64,000 nt of DNA from Cumulibacter manganitolerans (lineage in GTDB: Bacteria > Actinomycetota > Actinomycetes > Mycobacteriales > Antricoccaceae), in contig NZ_WBKP01000009.1 of NCBI RefSeq assembly GCF_009602465.1, positions 39,203 through 103,202 of the forward strand, given 5' to 3'. Shown here piece by piece: positions 1 to 7,487 of the stretch. The translations under genes were made by a program, and so were the position numbers. The notes under the pieces were generated by a model that saw only the letters and a list, made by a program, of their open reading frames with translations, was not told where the DNA came from and did no database searches. Position 1 is the stretch's first letter. Every line of letters starts with the position of its first letter.

Positions 1-420
1 CCGGCCGCCGGCTACCTGTCCGATCGGGCCGGCCCGCGCCTCGTCACGGGCACCGGCATGCTCGTCGCCGCGGCGGGACTCGTCCTGATCGCGCTCGAGG
101 GCGACGCACTGTGGGGCCTCGTCAGCGGGCTGGCCGTCCTGGGCATCGGATCGGGGCTCTTCACCCCGGCCAACAACGCGTCGATCATGGCCTCGGCCCC
201 GCGGGCGCAGGCCGGCGCGGCCTCCGGGACGCTGAACATGACGCGCGGGCTCGGAACCGCACTGGGTATCGCCACGGCGACGCTGATCGTGGGCTCCAAC
301 GGGCAGTCCGCCCTGGCCGTGGACCGGCTTCCGGTGGCGATGCTGGTGTTCGCGGCCTGGGCTCTCATCGCCGGCGTGCTCTGCCTCGGCAGCCGGACGC
401 CGCGGTCCCTGGCTACCTAG
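1..420 (+). CDS. MFS transporter, C-terminal fragment
   Basis: The frame is open from the first base, so the gene begins outside the window; 139 C-terminal residues are visible. They start with AGYLSDRAGPRL, which fits the loop signature G-x-x-x-D-R-x-G of major facilitator transporters. Four hydrophobic stretches follow (for example MLVAAAGLVLIALEG and VAMLVFAAWALIAGVLCL). The NNASIMASAPRAQAG loop resembles 14-helix DHA2 drug/proton antiporters, so export of a small molecule across the inner membrane is likely; the substrate cannot be read. The stop (TAG, 418-420) interlocks with the stop of the convergent acyl-CoA ligase gene in a shared CTAG. Confidence 0.8.
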   Translation, partial: PAAGYLSDRAGPRLVTGTGMLVAAAGLVLIALEGDALWGLVSGLAVLGIGSGLFTPANNASIMASAPRAQAGAASGTLNMTRGLGTALGIATATLIVGSNGQSALAVDRLPVAMLVFAAWALIAGVLCLGSRTPRSLAT

Positions 421-2051
421 CCCAGCGGTCGGTACCCGCCTTCCTCGATCAGCTCGGTGAGGCGGAACTTCTGCAGCTTGCCCGAGCCGGTCATGGGATA
501 GGCGTCGGTGACGTACCAGGCCGTGGGCGTCTTGTGCGGCGCCAGGTGCTCGCGGCAGTACGCGTGCAGCTCGGCGGCGGTGACCGCCGCGCCGCCGCGC
601 AGCTGGACCACGGCCGCCACGGTCTCGCCCCAGCGCTCGTCCGGTACGCCGACGACCGACACCTGCGCGATCGCCGGGTGCGCGAACAGCAGCTCCTCGA
701 TCTCGCGCGGGTAGATGTTCTCCCCGCCGCGGATGATCATGTCCTTCAGCCGGCCGGTGACGGTGAGGTAGCCGCGGGCGTCCATGGTCCCCAGATCACC
801 GGTGTGCACCCACCCGTCGGCGTCGATCGTCTCGGCGGTCCGCTCGGGCATGTTGTAGTAGCCCAGCATCCGCTGGTAGCCGCGGGCGCAGATCTCGCCC
901 TGCCCGCCGACGTCGAGCGCTTGGCCGGACGCGGGGTCGGCGATCTTCACCTCGACGTTCCACAACGGTCGTCCGGCGGTGTGGATCCGGTCCTCGACCG
1001 AGTCGTCCGGCCCGGTCTGCGTCACGATCGGGCTGAGCTCGGTCTGCCCGTAGACCGTCGACAGGACGACGCCGAAGCGGTCCTCGATCCGACGCGCGAC
1101 CGGCGCGGGCACGGCCGAGCCGCCGGAGACGGCCACGATGCACCGGCTGAGGTCGCGCCGGTCGATCGTCGGATGGTCGAGCATCGCGATGAACATCGTC
1201 GGTACGCCGTACACCAGGGGCCGCGGCGCGCGCTCGATCACGTCGAGCATCAGGCCCGGCTCGAACATCTGCAGCAGGTGCACGGTGCCGCGCAGGTGCG
1301 CCGTCCCGAGGATGGTCATGCCGCAGCCCGCGGTGTGGAACAGCGGCATCGCCGACACGACGTCTCCGCCGCGCACCGCGCCACTGCGCAGGCCGATGTA
1401 CTGGGCGTTCGTCACCAGCCCTCGGTGATGCAGCAGCGCGCCCTTGGGCCGGCCGGTCGTACCGGAGGTGTACTGGATCTGCGCGGCGTCCCCTGCGGCG
1501 ACGGACGGCAGGTCCACGTCGGCGGGCCAGGTCCGGACGGCGTCCGCCCAGTCGTCCATGCCGATCAGGACCGGCTTGCGCTCCAGCGGATCGACGGCCG
1601 CTTCGGCGATCGCCGCCATGTCGCTGCCGCGGAAGGTGGAGACGTACAGCAGTGCCGCGCACTGCGACTGCTCGAGCACGTACCGCAGCTCCTCGGCCCG
1701 CATCGCCGGGTTCGCCGTCACCAGCACCAGCCCCGCGAGCGCCGCGCCGTACTGCGCGATCACCCACTCGGGCACGTTCGGCGCCCAGACGACGATCCGC
1801 TCACCGGGGCGGAACCTGCTCGCCAGGTATCCGGCGCAGCGGACGGCGTCGTCGAGCAGCTCGCGGTAGGTCCAGCGCCGCTCGATGCTGCTCGCGCCGG
1901 TCAGCGCTGGGCTGCCCGGCAGCGCAACCTCGACCAGCGCGGTCACGTCGCCGCTGTCCGCGACGCACTGCCGCAGCAGGTCGCCCGCGGTCAGGTCGAG
2001 CACCGGATACGTCTCGTCCGCCGGCCAGTAGGACGACTCCAGCGCGGTCAT
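417..2051 (-). CDS. AMP-dependent acyl-CoA ligase (FadD-like)
   Basis: Predicted 544-residue ANL-superfamily enzyme that activates a carboxylic acid as acyl-AMP and then transfers it to CoA. The phosphate loop YTSGTTGRPKG lies at about residues 194-204. Further on come YGQTELSPIVTQ, the GDLGTMDARGYLTVTGR hinge region, and the C-terminal catalytic lysine motif PMTGSGKLQK. Length is normal for medium/long-chain ligases. The ATG at 2051 follows an AAGGG ribosome site and overlaps the upstream crotonase stop by 4 bp; an upstream in-frame start would run far into that gene. The operon with a crotonase and TetR regulator suggests beta-oxidation-type breakdown of an unidentified acid. Confidence 0.92.
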   Translation of the reverse strand: MTALESSYWPADETYPVLDLTAGDLLRQCVADSGDVTALVEVALPGSPALTGASSIERRWTYRELLDDAVRCAGYLASRFRPGERIVVWAPNVPEWVIAQYGAALAGLVLVTANPAMRAEELRYVLEQSQCAALLYVSTFRGSDMAAIAEAAVDPLERKPVLIGMDDWADAVRTWPADVDLPSVAAGDAAQIQYTSGTTGRPKGALLHHRGLVTNAQYIGLRSGAVRGGDVVSAMPLFHTAGCGMTILGTAHLRGTVHLLQMFEPGLMLDVIERAPRPLVYGVPTMFIAMLDHPTIDRRDLSRCIVAVSGGSAVPAPVARRIEDRFGVVLSTVYGQTELSPIVTQTGPDDSVEDRIHTAGRPLWNVEVKIADPASGQALDVGGQGEICARGYQRMLGYYNMPERTAETIDADGWVHTGDLGTMDARGYLTVTGRLKDMIIRGGENIYPREIEELLFAHPAIAQVSVVGVPDERWGETVAAVVQLRGGAAVTAAELHAYCREHLAPHKTPTAWYVTDAYPMTGSGKLQKFRLTELIEEGGYRPLG

Positions 2052-2962
2052 CGCTTGCCCTTCCAGCCGCGGGCCTCGGCGACCTCCTGCGCGCGCTCCG
2101 GCGCAGGCAGCTCGCCGCCGCCGTCCGGGATGAGCTGCCCGGAGTCGCGCCATGCGACCGCCGCATGGAACCCGTCGCGCTCGGCGAACTCCTTGAACCA
2201 CTTGCCTTCCGGCGAGTTGCGGGTGATCCCGTCGAAGATCGTGGCGATGGTCTGGGTGCTGTTCAGCCCCATGTTGTCGTACGCCTGGTTGATCATCAGC
2301 TTCTGCATCACGAGCTGGTTGGTCGGCATGCCGCTCATCCGGTCGGCCAGCGCCTCGACGGCCTCGTCAAGGCGCTCGGCCGGCACCGACTCGAGCGCGA
2401 GCCCCCACTCGGCGGCCTGCGCGCCGCTGATGGTGTCGCCGGTCAGCAGCATCCGCTTCGCGCGCTGCGCACCCAGACGGTACACCCACATCGCCGTGGT
2501 GGGACAGCCCCACACCCGCGCCGGCGGATAGCCGATCCGGGCGTCGTCGGCCATGATCAGCACGTCGGCACACAGCGCGATGTCGCTGCCGCCCGCGATC
2601 GCGTAGCCGTGCACCTTGGCGATGGTCGGCTTCAGCGAGCGCCACAGGCTGAAGAACTGGTCGGTGTTGCGGCGCATCTCGCGGTAGTCGCGGATCGGGT
2701 CCCAGGGGTCGGTCTGCCGCCAGCGGCCCTGGCTCTGGTCCTGCTCGGCGAACTGCTTGAGGTCGTACCCGGCACAGAACGAGTCCCCCGCGCCCTGCAG
2801 CACGATCACCCGCACGTCGTCGTCCTCGTTGGCGCGCTCCACGGCGGCCGCGAGCTCGCCGGGCAGCTCGTCGTTGATGGCGTTCTTGCGCTCGGGCCGG
2901 TTCAGCGTGATGTACGCCTTCCGGTCCCGGCTCTGGTAGTCGATGGTGGTGAAGTCGCTCAA
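2048..2962 (-). CDS. enoyl-CoA hydratase/isomerase (crotonase) family protein
   Basis: Predicted 304-residue crotonase-fold enzyme acting on an acyl-CoA thioester. The family features are the first oxyanion-hole strand (SFCAGYDLKQF, about residues 65-75) and the second (GYAIAGGSDIALCADVLIM). The reaction cannot be fixed from sequence: hydratase, isomerase or hydrolase are all possible. The chosen start is TTG at 2962, preceded by GGGAG and overlapping the TetR stop as TTGA; the longer frame upstream lies inside the TetR gene. It is translationally coupled to TetR upstream and to the acyl-CoA ligase downstream, so all three are one transcript. Confidence 0.9.
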   Translation of the reverse strand: MSDFTTIDYQSRDRKAYITLNRPERKNAINDELPGELAAAVERANEDDDVRVIVLQGAGDSFCAGYDLKQFAEQDQSQGRWRQTDPWDPIRDYREMRRNTDQFFSLWRSLKPTIAKVHGYAIAGGSDIALCADVLIMADDARIGYPPARVWGCPTTAMWVYRLGAQRAKRMLLTGDTISGAQAAEWGLALESVPAERLDEAVEALADRMSGMPTNQLVMQKLMINQAYDNMGLNSTQTIATIFDGITRNSPEGKWFKEFAERDGFHAAVAWRDSGQLIPDGGGELPAPERAQEVAEARGWKGKR

Positions 2963-3576
2963 GGTGTCGCTCCCTGCGTCGTGGTGTGCAGCATGTCGCG
3001 GGCGAGCGCGGACCACTGGCGAATCGCGGCGTCCGTGCTCGCGGTGGACCGGCGGAGCACCTGGCCGATGCTCAGCCCGCGGACGAGCGCGAGGGTCATC
3101 GCGCTGACCAGCGGAAAGGACGGATGCGCCGCGAGGTCGGGACCGAACGCGCGGCTGAGCACCCGCTCGAGATCGCGGCCGGCCGCCCGCTCGGCGGTGA
3201 CCAGGTCCGCGCGCAGCTCGGGGTTGGTACGGGCGGCGAGCCACATCTCCATCTCGACCATCGCCGAGTCGGACTGCGCCGCGGTCAGCAGCGCGCGCAC
3301 CGCACGCTCGACGACGTCGCCGTCTGCGGTCCGCGCGAGTGCCGCCTCGACGGCGGCCTCGTTCGCGTCGACGATGCGCCCGATCACCTCACGCAGCAGA
3401 TCGCCGCGGGTCGGGAAATGATGCAGCATCGCGCCGCGGCTCGCACCTGCCGCCTTTTGGACGGCGAGCGTCGAGAGCTGGCCGACGCCGTTCGCGCGCA
3501 GCACGTCGAGCGCTGCGGACAACAGCCGCTCATGGGTGGCGGCACGTTGCTCGGCGCGGCTTCCCGGAGCAGGCAT
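2959..3576 (-). CDS. TetR family transcriptional regulator
   Basis: A 205-residue repressor-type protein. The N-terminal helix-turn-helix spans about residues 15-60, with a recognition helix in ASRGAMLHHFPTRGDLL; the C-terminal ligand domain is divergent, as usual. It is the first gene of the acyl-CoA ligase/crotonase operon and probably senses an acyl-CoA or related acid. The ATG at 3576 lies seven bases after a candidate -10 box, so the mRNA is likely leaderless, and no good ribosome site precedes it. A perfect 7-bp inverted repeat in its promoter spacer suggests autorepression. Confidence 0.9.
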   Translation of the reverse strand: MPAPGSRAEQRAATHERLLSAALDVLRANGVGQLSTLAVQKAAGASRGAMLHHFPTRGDLLREVIGRIVDANEAAVEAALARTADGDVVERAVRALLTAAQSDSAMVEMEMWLAARTNPELRADLVTAERAAGRDLERVLSRAFGPDLAAHPSFPLVSAMTLALVRGLSIGQVLRRSTASTDAAIRQWSALARDMLHTTTQGATP

Positions 3577-3582
3577 GCCCGG

Positions 3583-3611
3583 AGATTTTCACAGTCAGCA
3601 TTGACTGTCAA
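3583..3611 (-). promoter_or_regulatory. candidate autoregulated promoter/operator of the TetR operon
   Basis: Read on the minus strand there is a TTGACA -35 box (3611-3606), a 17-bp spacer and AAATCT (3588-3583), seven bases before the TetR ATG. The spacer and the end of the -35 box hold a perfect inverted repeat: arms ACAGTCA (3591-3597) and TGACTGT (3602-3608) around a 4-bp centre. A repressor bound there would occlude RNA polymerase. The boxes and repeat are visible; TetR binding is inferred. Confidence 0.6.
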
Positions 3612-3649
3612 CCGCGCCCGCGGTGGTTGAACGGCGGCCGCCCCCGCCC

Positions 3650-3733
3650 GACGCGGTGGGTTGCACCCCGGTAACGCGTGACGCGGTGGCTCCTACCCCG
3701 CTATCGCGTCGATAGCGGGGTAGAACCCACCGC
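3650..3733. repeat. palindromic intergenic repeat (family D) with an adjacent half copy
   Basis: Positions 3683-3733 form a 51-bp near-perfect palindrome. Outer arms are GCGGTGG and CCACCGC; the inner arms CTACCCCGCTATCG and CGATAGCGGGGTAG surround a 3-base centre. Just before it (3650-3679) is a shorter, diverged stretch with the same GACGCGGTGG opening. It sits between the TetR operon promoter and the 3' end of an LLM gene. It could act as a terminator for the latter, but the extra half copy points to a REP-like repeat. No second copy was noticed in the window. Confidence 0.7.
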
Positions 3734-3775
3734 ATCCGGCGTCGGTGCGGCATCTGGATCAGAGGGGAAGGCGGG

Positions 3776-4756
3776 TCAGAGGGCGCGGAGCTTCTCCAGC
3801 AGCGGCTGCGCCGCCTCGCGCAGGAACGCCTCCTGGGTCTCGTCACCGACCTGCACCAGCGCGACGTCGGTGAAGCCCGCGTCGACGTACGCCTTCACCG
3901 ACTCGGCGATCTTGTCGAGGTCCGGACCGCACGGGATCGACTCGGCGACGTCCTCCTCGCGGACGAACTGGCTCGCGGCCGCGAATCCCTGCGGCATCGG
4001 CAGATCCGCGTTCACCGCCCAGCCGCCGCCGAACCACCGGAACAGCTCGTGGGCGCGCTTGACCGCCTGCTCCTCCGACGGTCCCCAGGAGATCGGGATC
4101 TGGCCGATCGCTCGGGCGCCGTTCGGGATCTGCGGCGCGTCCGGCACCGCGTTCCACTGCCGCACCAGGTCGACCTCGGGCTGGACGGCGATCAGGTGGT
4201 CGGCCAGCGGGGCGAACCGTTCGATGCCCTGCCCGCCACTCACCGCGACGCCAATGTCCAGCCCCTGCTCCGGCACGTCCCACAGCTTCGCGGTGTCCAC
4301 GGTGAAGTAGTCGCCCTCGTGGGTGAGCGTCTGTCCGCCGAGCAGGGCGCGGATGATCTCGATCGCCTCGGCCAGCATCTCCTGGCGCGCCTGCGCACCG
4401 GGCCAGCCCTCGCCGACGACATGCTCGTTGAGCCGCTCACCGCTGCCGAGCCCGAGGGTGAACCGTCCGTCGGCGAGGAGCTGCGTCGTCGCGGCCTTCT
4501 GCGCGACGACTGCCGGGTGGTATCGCGTCGTCGGGCAGGTCACGTAGGTCATCAGGTCGACGCGCTCGGTGGCGTGCGCGACCGCTCCGAGCACGCTCCA
4601 CGCGTACGGCGCGTGCCCCATCTCGTCCAGCCAGGGGAAGTAGTGGTCGCTCATGACCTCGAAGTCGAAACCGGCCCGCTCGGCTCCCTGCGCATAGCCG
4701 ACCAGCTGCTTCGGGCCGCTCTGCTCGGTCATCAGCGTGTATCCAAAACGCGTCAT
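3776..4756 (-). CDS. LLM-class F420-dependent oxidoreductase
   Basis: A 326-residue luciferase-like (TIM barrel) enzyme. The N-terminus MTRFGYTLMTEQ, the SDHYFPW segment and LADGRFTLGLGSGERLNEH match the actinobacterial F420-dependent glucose-6-phosphate-dehydrogenase-like subgroup, which uses cofactor F420 rather than FMN; F420 use is inferred from family resemblance. The substrate is unknown. The ATG at 4756 has a strong GAGGAGAA ribosome site. It is monocistronic, with family-D and family-B palindromes on either side. Confidence 0.88.
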   Translation of the reverse strand: MTRFGYTLMTEQSGPKQLVGYAQGAERAGFDFEVMSDHYFPWLDEMGHAPYAWSVLGAVAHATERVDLMTYVTCPTTRYHPAVVAQKAATTQLLADGRFTLGLGSGERLNEHVVGEGWPGAQARQEMLAEAIEIIRALLGGQTLTHEGDYFTVDTAKLWDVPEQGLDIGVAVSGGQGIERFAPLADHLIAVQPEVDLVRQWNAVPDAPQIPNGARAIGQIPISWGPSEEQAVKRAHELFRWFGGGWAVNADLPMPQGFAAASQFVREEDVAESIPCGPDLDKIAESVKAYVDAGFTDVALVQVGDETQEAFLREAAQPLLEKLRAL

Positions 4757-4802
4757 CCGGTTCTCCTCATGTTGGTCGGCACTGCCTGATCGTCGGTTAT
4801 CC

Positions 4803-4849
4803 CCGTTGTCTTGTTGCGACTTCGGCCGACGTCGCCCGAAGTCGCCACA
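4803..4849. repeat. palindromic repeat family B, copy 1
   Basis: A 47-bp sequence with the palindromic core CGACTTCGG / CGAAGTCG around CGACGTCG. It is nearly identical to 32358-32404, including the flanking CCGTTGT and CACA. Here it abuts the stop codon of the methyltransferase-DinB gene and could also serve as its terminator. Confidence 0.8.
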
Positions 4850-6073
4850 TCACATCGGCGGGACGTCGGCGGCGCGGGCTGCCGCCTCCAGTCGCGCGCG
4901 GTACGCGGCCCAGGCGTCGGCGTCCAGGTCCGGGGTGTTCAGGGCGTCGGGGCGCAGGCCGGCGGCGCCGTCGATGAGCTCGCGGACGACGTCCGCGTGG
5001 CCGGCGTGCCGGTGCGTCTCGGTGGCGAGGTGGGTCAGGATCCGACCCAGCGTCACCTCGGCCCGCTCGTCCGGCCAGTGCGCGACGCGGCCCCGGGCGT
5101 CCAGCTCGAGCGCCGCGACCGTCGCGTCGGCGTGGGCCCACGCGCGCCGGTACAGCCCGACGATGTCCGCGCGGGACTCCTCGGGCGTGGCCCACATGTC
5201 GGCGTTGTCCTCCGCGCCGTCCTCGAACCAGGGCAGCGGGATGCCGCTGGGGCGGTCGAAGGTGTCCCCCAGATACCCGAGCTCGATGCTGGCCAGATGC
5301 TTCACCAGTCCGAGCAGGTTGGTCCCGGTCGGGGTGAGCGGCCGGCGGACGTCGTACTCCGAGAGGCCCTCGAGCTTCCACAGCATGGCCTCCCGGCCCT
5401 GCTGCAGGTAGCGCAGCAGCCAGCCTTTGAGGTCGTCGGGCGCGGGAAGCGGCGGTGTGCTGCGCCGCGCGGTCGCCAGGAAGACGGGGTAGCCGCCCCC
5501 GGACTTCTCGATCCGCGTGCAGTCCTCGACGCGCACGTCGCCGAACCCGGCCCGCTCCAGGCGGCTCGCGAGGTCGGCGCGATCGAAGCCGGAGTGCCCG
5601 TCGAAGCCGGGCACGTGCGCGTGGAACGAGCCGTCCTCCTTGTCCAGGTCGGCGATGGCCAGGTAGCCGCCGTCCTCGAGCAGCGCGGCGAATCCTGCCA
5701 GCACCCGCTCGAGGTCGTGGACGTGGTGCAGCACCATCGAGGACACGATCACGTCGAAGCGCTCCGTCGGCGGGGGCTGCCGCTCGAGATCGAGGTCCCA
5801 CACGCGCGTCCCGGCCGGAAGCGCACCGGCGGCGACCTTCTGCCCGATCACCGCCCGCATGCCACTCGAGCTGTCGGCGAGGGTGATCGCGGAGAAGCGG
5901 TCGACCAGCGCCTGCGACACCAGGCCGGTGCCGGCGCCGTACTCGAGCAACCGGGCACCGGCCGTCGCCGGGATCGCCCGAGCGACGCCCGTCGCCACGG
6001 CGGCCGCTCGCTCGACCTTCGCGGGATCGTCGTCCCACGTGGAGGCGTGCTCGTCGAAATGCTCGTTGCCCAT
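4850..6073 (-). CDS. class I SAM methyltransferase fused to a DinB/DUF664-type domain
   Basis: A 407-residue two-domain protein. Residues ~1-205 are a Rossmann methyltransferase, with the SAM-binding LLEYGAGTGLVSQ motif near residue 45 and the VSSMVLHHVHD strand typical of class I enzymes. Residues ~225-400 resemble the DinB/DUF664 four-helix fold (LLGLVKHLASIELGYLGDTF and ILTHLATETHRHAGHADVVRE), whose histidines usually bind a metal and which in Actinobacteria often uses mycothiol. The two normally occur as separate proteins. The ATG at 6073 is preferred over GTG 6082 because GTGAGG lies just before it. Substrate unknown. Confidence 0.85.
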   Translation of the reverse strand: MGNEHFDEHASTWDDDPAKVERAAAVATGVARAIPATAGARLLEYGAGTGLVSQALVDRFSAITLADSSSGMRAVIGQKVAAGALPAGTRVWDLDLERQPPPTERFDVIVSSMVLHHVHDLERVLAGFAALLEDGGYLAIADLDKEDGSFHAHVPGFDGHSGFDRADLASRLERAGFGDVRVEDCTRIEKSGGGYPVFLATARRSTPPLPAPDDLKGWLLRYLQQGREAMLWKLEGLSEYDVRRPLTPTGTNLLGLVKHLASIELGYLGDTFDRPSGIPLPWFEDGAEDNADMWATPEESRADIVGLYRRAWAHADATVAALELDARGRVAHWPDERAEVTLGRILTHLATETHRHAGHADVVRELIDGAAGLRPDALNTPDLDADAWAAYRARLEAAARAADVPPM

Positions 6074-6180
6074 ACGCCTCACCCTGCCACGGTAGGGCGC
6101 CCCCGCGCAGCGCCGATCGAGCGGCTCCGCCGGCGCTTCTCGGATCTACGGCGGATGGTGTCGCCGGTCACATCCGGCCT

Positions 6181-6233
6181 AATTAGTTGTCTTCTCAACT
6201 AATTCGCCGTAGGTTAGTTGTATCAACAACTAA
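6181..6233 (+). promoter_or_regulatory. two palindromic operators upstream of the F420-NADP-reductase-like gene
   Basis: Two unusually AT-rich palindromes share the half-site TTAGTTG/CAACTAA. The first has arms AATTAGTTG (6181-6189) and CAACTAATT (6196-6204) around 6 bp. The second has arms TTAGTTGT (6214-6221) and ACAACTAA (6226-6233) around 4 bp. Their centres are 31 bp apart, about three helical turns, and the second ends 32 bp before the ATG. The half-site resembles MarR/DUF24-type operators; no such regulator is encoded nearby. Confidence 0.75.
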
Positions 6234-6265
6234 ATGCGGTTCCGCTTCCCACCAAGGAGAGACAC

Positions 6266-6841
6266 ATGACCACCGTCAGCATCATCGGCTCGGGCAACAT
6301 GGGCTCGGCGATCGCCGGAGTCGTCGAGAAGGGCGGCAACACCGCTCAGGTCCTCGGCACGGACGCCGTCGACCAGGCCGTCACCGGCGACATCGTCGTC
6401 CTCGCCGTCCCCTACCCGGCGTTCGGCGAGGTCCTTGCCCAGCGCGGCGACCAGCTCGCCGGCCGCGTCGTCGTCGACATCACAAACCCGCTGAACTTCG
6501 AGACCTTCGACTCGCTGACCGTCGCGGCCGACGGCTCGGCGGCCGCCGAGCTCGCCGAGAAGCTGCCCAGCTCGAAGGTCCTCAAGGCGTTCAACACCAA
6601 CTTCGCCGCGACGCTGTCCTCGGGGCAGGTCGCCGGGTTGCAGACCACGGTCACCATCGCCGGTGACGACGCCGACGCCAAGGCCGCGCTCGCCGCGGTC
6701 GTCACCGCCGGCGGCCTGCGCGCCATCGACGCCGGGGCGCTCAGCCGCGCCCGCGAGCTCGAGGCGATCGGCTTCCTGCAGATCACCCTCGCCGCCGCCG
6801 AGAAGATCAGCTGGGCCGGCGGCTTCACCCTCCAGCCGTAG
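6266..6841 (+). CDS. NADPH-dependent F420 reductase-like (NpdG family) oxidoreductase
   Basis: A 191-residue Rossmann protein beginning MTTVSIIGSGNMGSAIAG, a GxGxxG nucleotide-binding loop as in F420H2:NADP oxidoreductases and related NADP-binding reductases. VLAVPYPAFGEVL and VVDITNPLNFETFD continue the fold, and KAFNTNFA is the family's active-site-like segment. It may exchange hydride between NADPH and F420 or act on another substrate; many small homologues are uncharacterised. The ATG at 6266 follows AAGGAGA with ideal spacing; the longer frame from 6218 would start inside the operator. Followed by a hairpin terminator, then DoxX. Confidence 0.85.
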   Translation: MTTVSIIGSGNMGSAIAGVVEKGGNTAQVLGTDAVDQAVTGDIVVLAVPYPAFGEVLAQRGDQLAGRVVVDITNPLNFETFDSLTVAADGSAAAELAEKLPSSKVLKAFNTNFAATLSSGQVAGLQTTVTIAGDDADAKAALAAVVTAGGLRAIDAGALSRARELEAIGFLQITLAAAEKISWAGGFTLQP

Positions 6842-6849
6842 TTCCTCCC

Positions 6850-6877
6850 GTGTGGGGCGGCGGTAGCCGCCCCACAC
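6850..6877 (+). terminator. hairpin terminator
   Basis: A perfect 12-bp stem (GTGTGGGGCGGC paired with GCCGCCCCACAC) with a 4-base GGTA loop lies 9 bp after the stop of the reductase gene. There is no U-tract, as is common for actinobacterial terminators. Confidence 0.8.
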
Positions 6878-6943
6878 GCATGTCCAGACCCCGTACCGCT
6901 GCCGCACGCTCGGCATCGCTCACCCGAAAGGCTTCACTCCCCT

Positions 6944-7390
6944 ATGCGTACCCTGCTCCGCCCGGCCACCGGCCGCCCTGCCCTCACCGACATCGCACTG
7001 CTGATCACCCGGGTCGCGCTCGGCGTCATCCTGGTCGCCCACGGATGGCAGAAGTACCACGAGTGGACGATCGCCGGGACGGCCGGTGCGTTCGAGGGGA
7101 TGGGCATCCCGGCCCCGACGGCCGCGGCCGTGTTCGCCACCATCGTCGAGATGGTGGGCGGGACGCTGCTGATCCTCGGGCTGCTGACCCCGGTGGTCGC
7201 CGTCCTCAACGGCCTCAACCTGCTCGGCGCGCTGGTGCTGGTGCACATCTCCAACGGCGTCTTCGTGGGCGAGAACGGATTCGAGCTCGTCCTCGCGCTG
7301 ATCGCAGGACTGCTGGTGCTCGCGATCCACGGCGGCGGCAAGTACGGCCTGGACGCGCTGATCGTCCGCAAGAAGGCTGCGCTCGCCTAG
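6944..7390 (+). CDS. DoxX family membrane protein
   Basis: A 148-residue integral membrane protein with four predicted helices (IALLITRVALGVILVAHG, FATIVEMVGGTLLILGLL, VLNGLNLLGALVLVHI, LVLALIAGLLVLAIHGG). The early HGWQKY segment after helix 1 and the EMVGG segment in helix 2 are characteristic of DoxX/DoxD proteins, linked to thiol or redox metabolism at the membrane. It follows the F420-reductase-like gene and may share its thiol/quinone-stress-type promoter by read-through, although a hairpin separates them. The ATG at 6944 has only a weak GAAAGG site at longer spacing. Confidence 0.85.
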   Translation: MRTLLRPATGRPALTDIALLITRVALGVILVAHGWQKYHEWTIAGTAGAFEGMGIPAPTAAAVFATIVEMVGGTLLILGLLTPVVAVLNGLNLLGALVLVHISNGVFVGENGFELVLALIAGLLVLAIHGGGKYGLDALIVRKKAALA

Positions 7391-7409
7391 CCGTACTCAC
7401 CCCTCGCCA

Positions 7410-7468
7410 TTCTGCGGGGCAGCCAGGAACGCTCGGGGCCTCCGATCGTCACTGGCTGCCCCGCAGAA
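7410..7468. terminator. bidirectional terminator between convergent genes
   Basis: A perfect 17-bp inverted repeat, TTCTGCGGGGCAGCCAG (7410-7426) and CTGGCTGCCCCGCAGAA (7452-7468), with a 25-base loop. It sits between the 3' ends of doxX and the convergent GGT-like gene, so it can terminate both. The long stem also makes it a candidate palindromic repeat, but no second copy was seen. Confidence 0.75.
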
Positions 7469-7487
7469 CCGTCGGCGCGGCGCCGGC

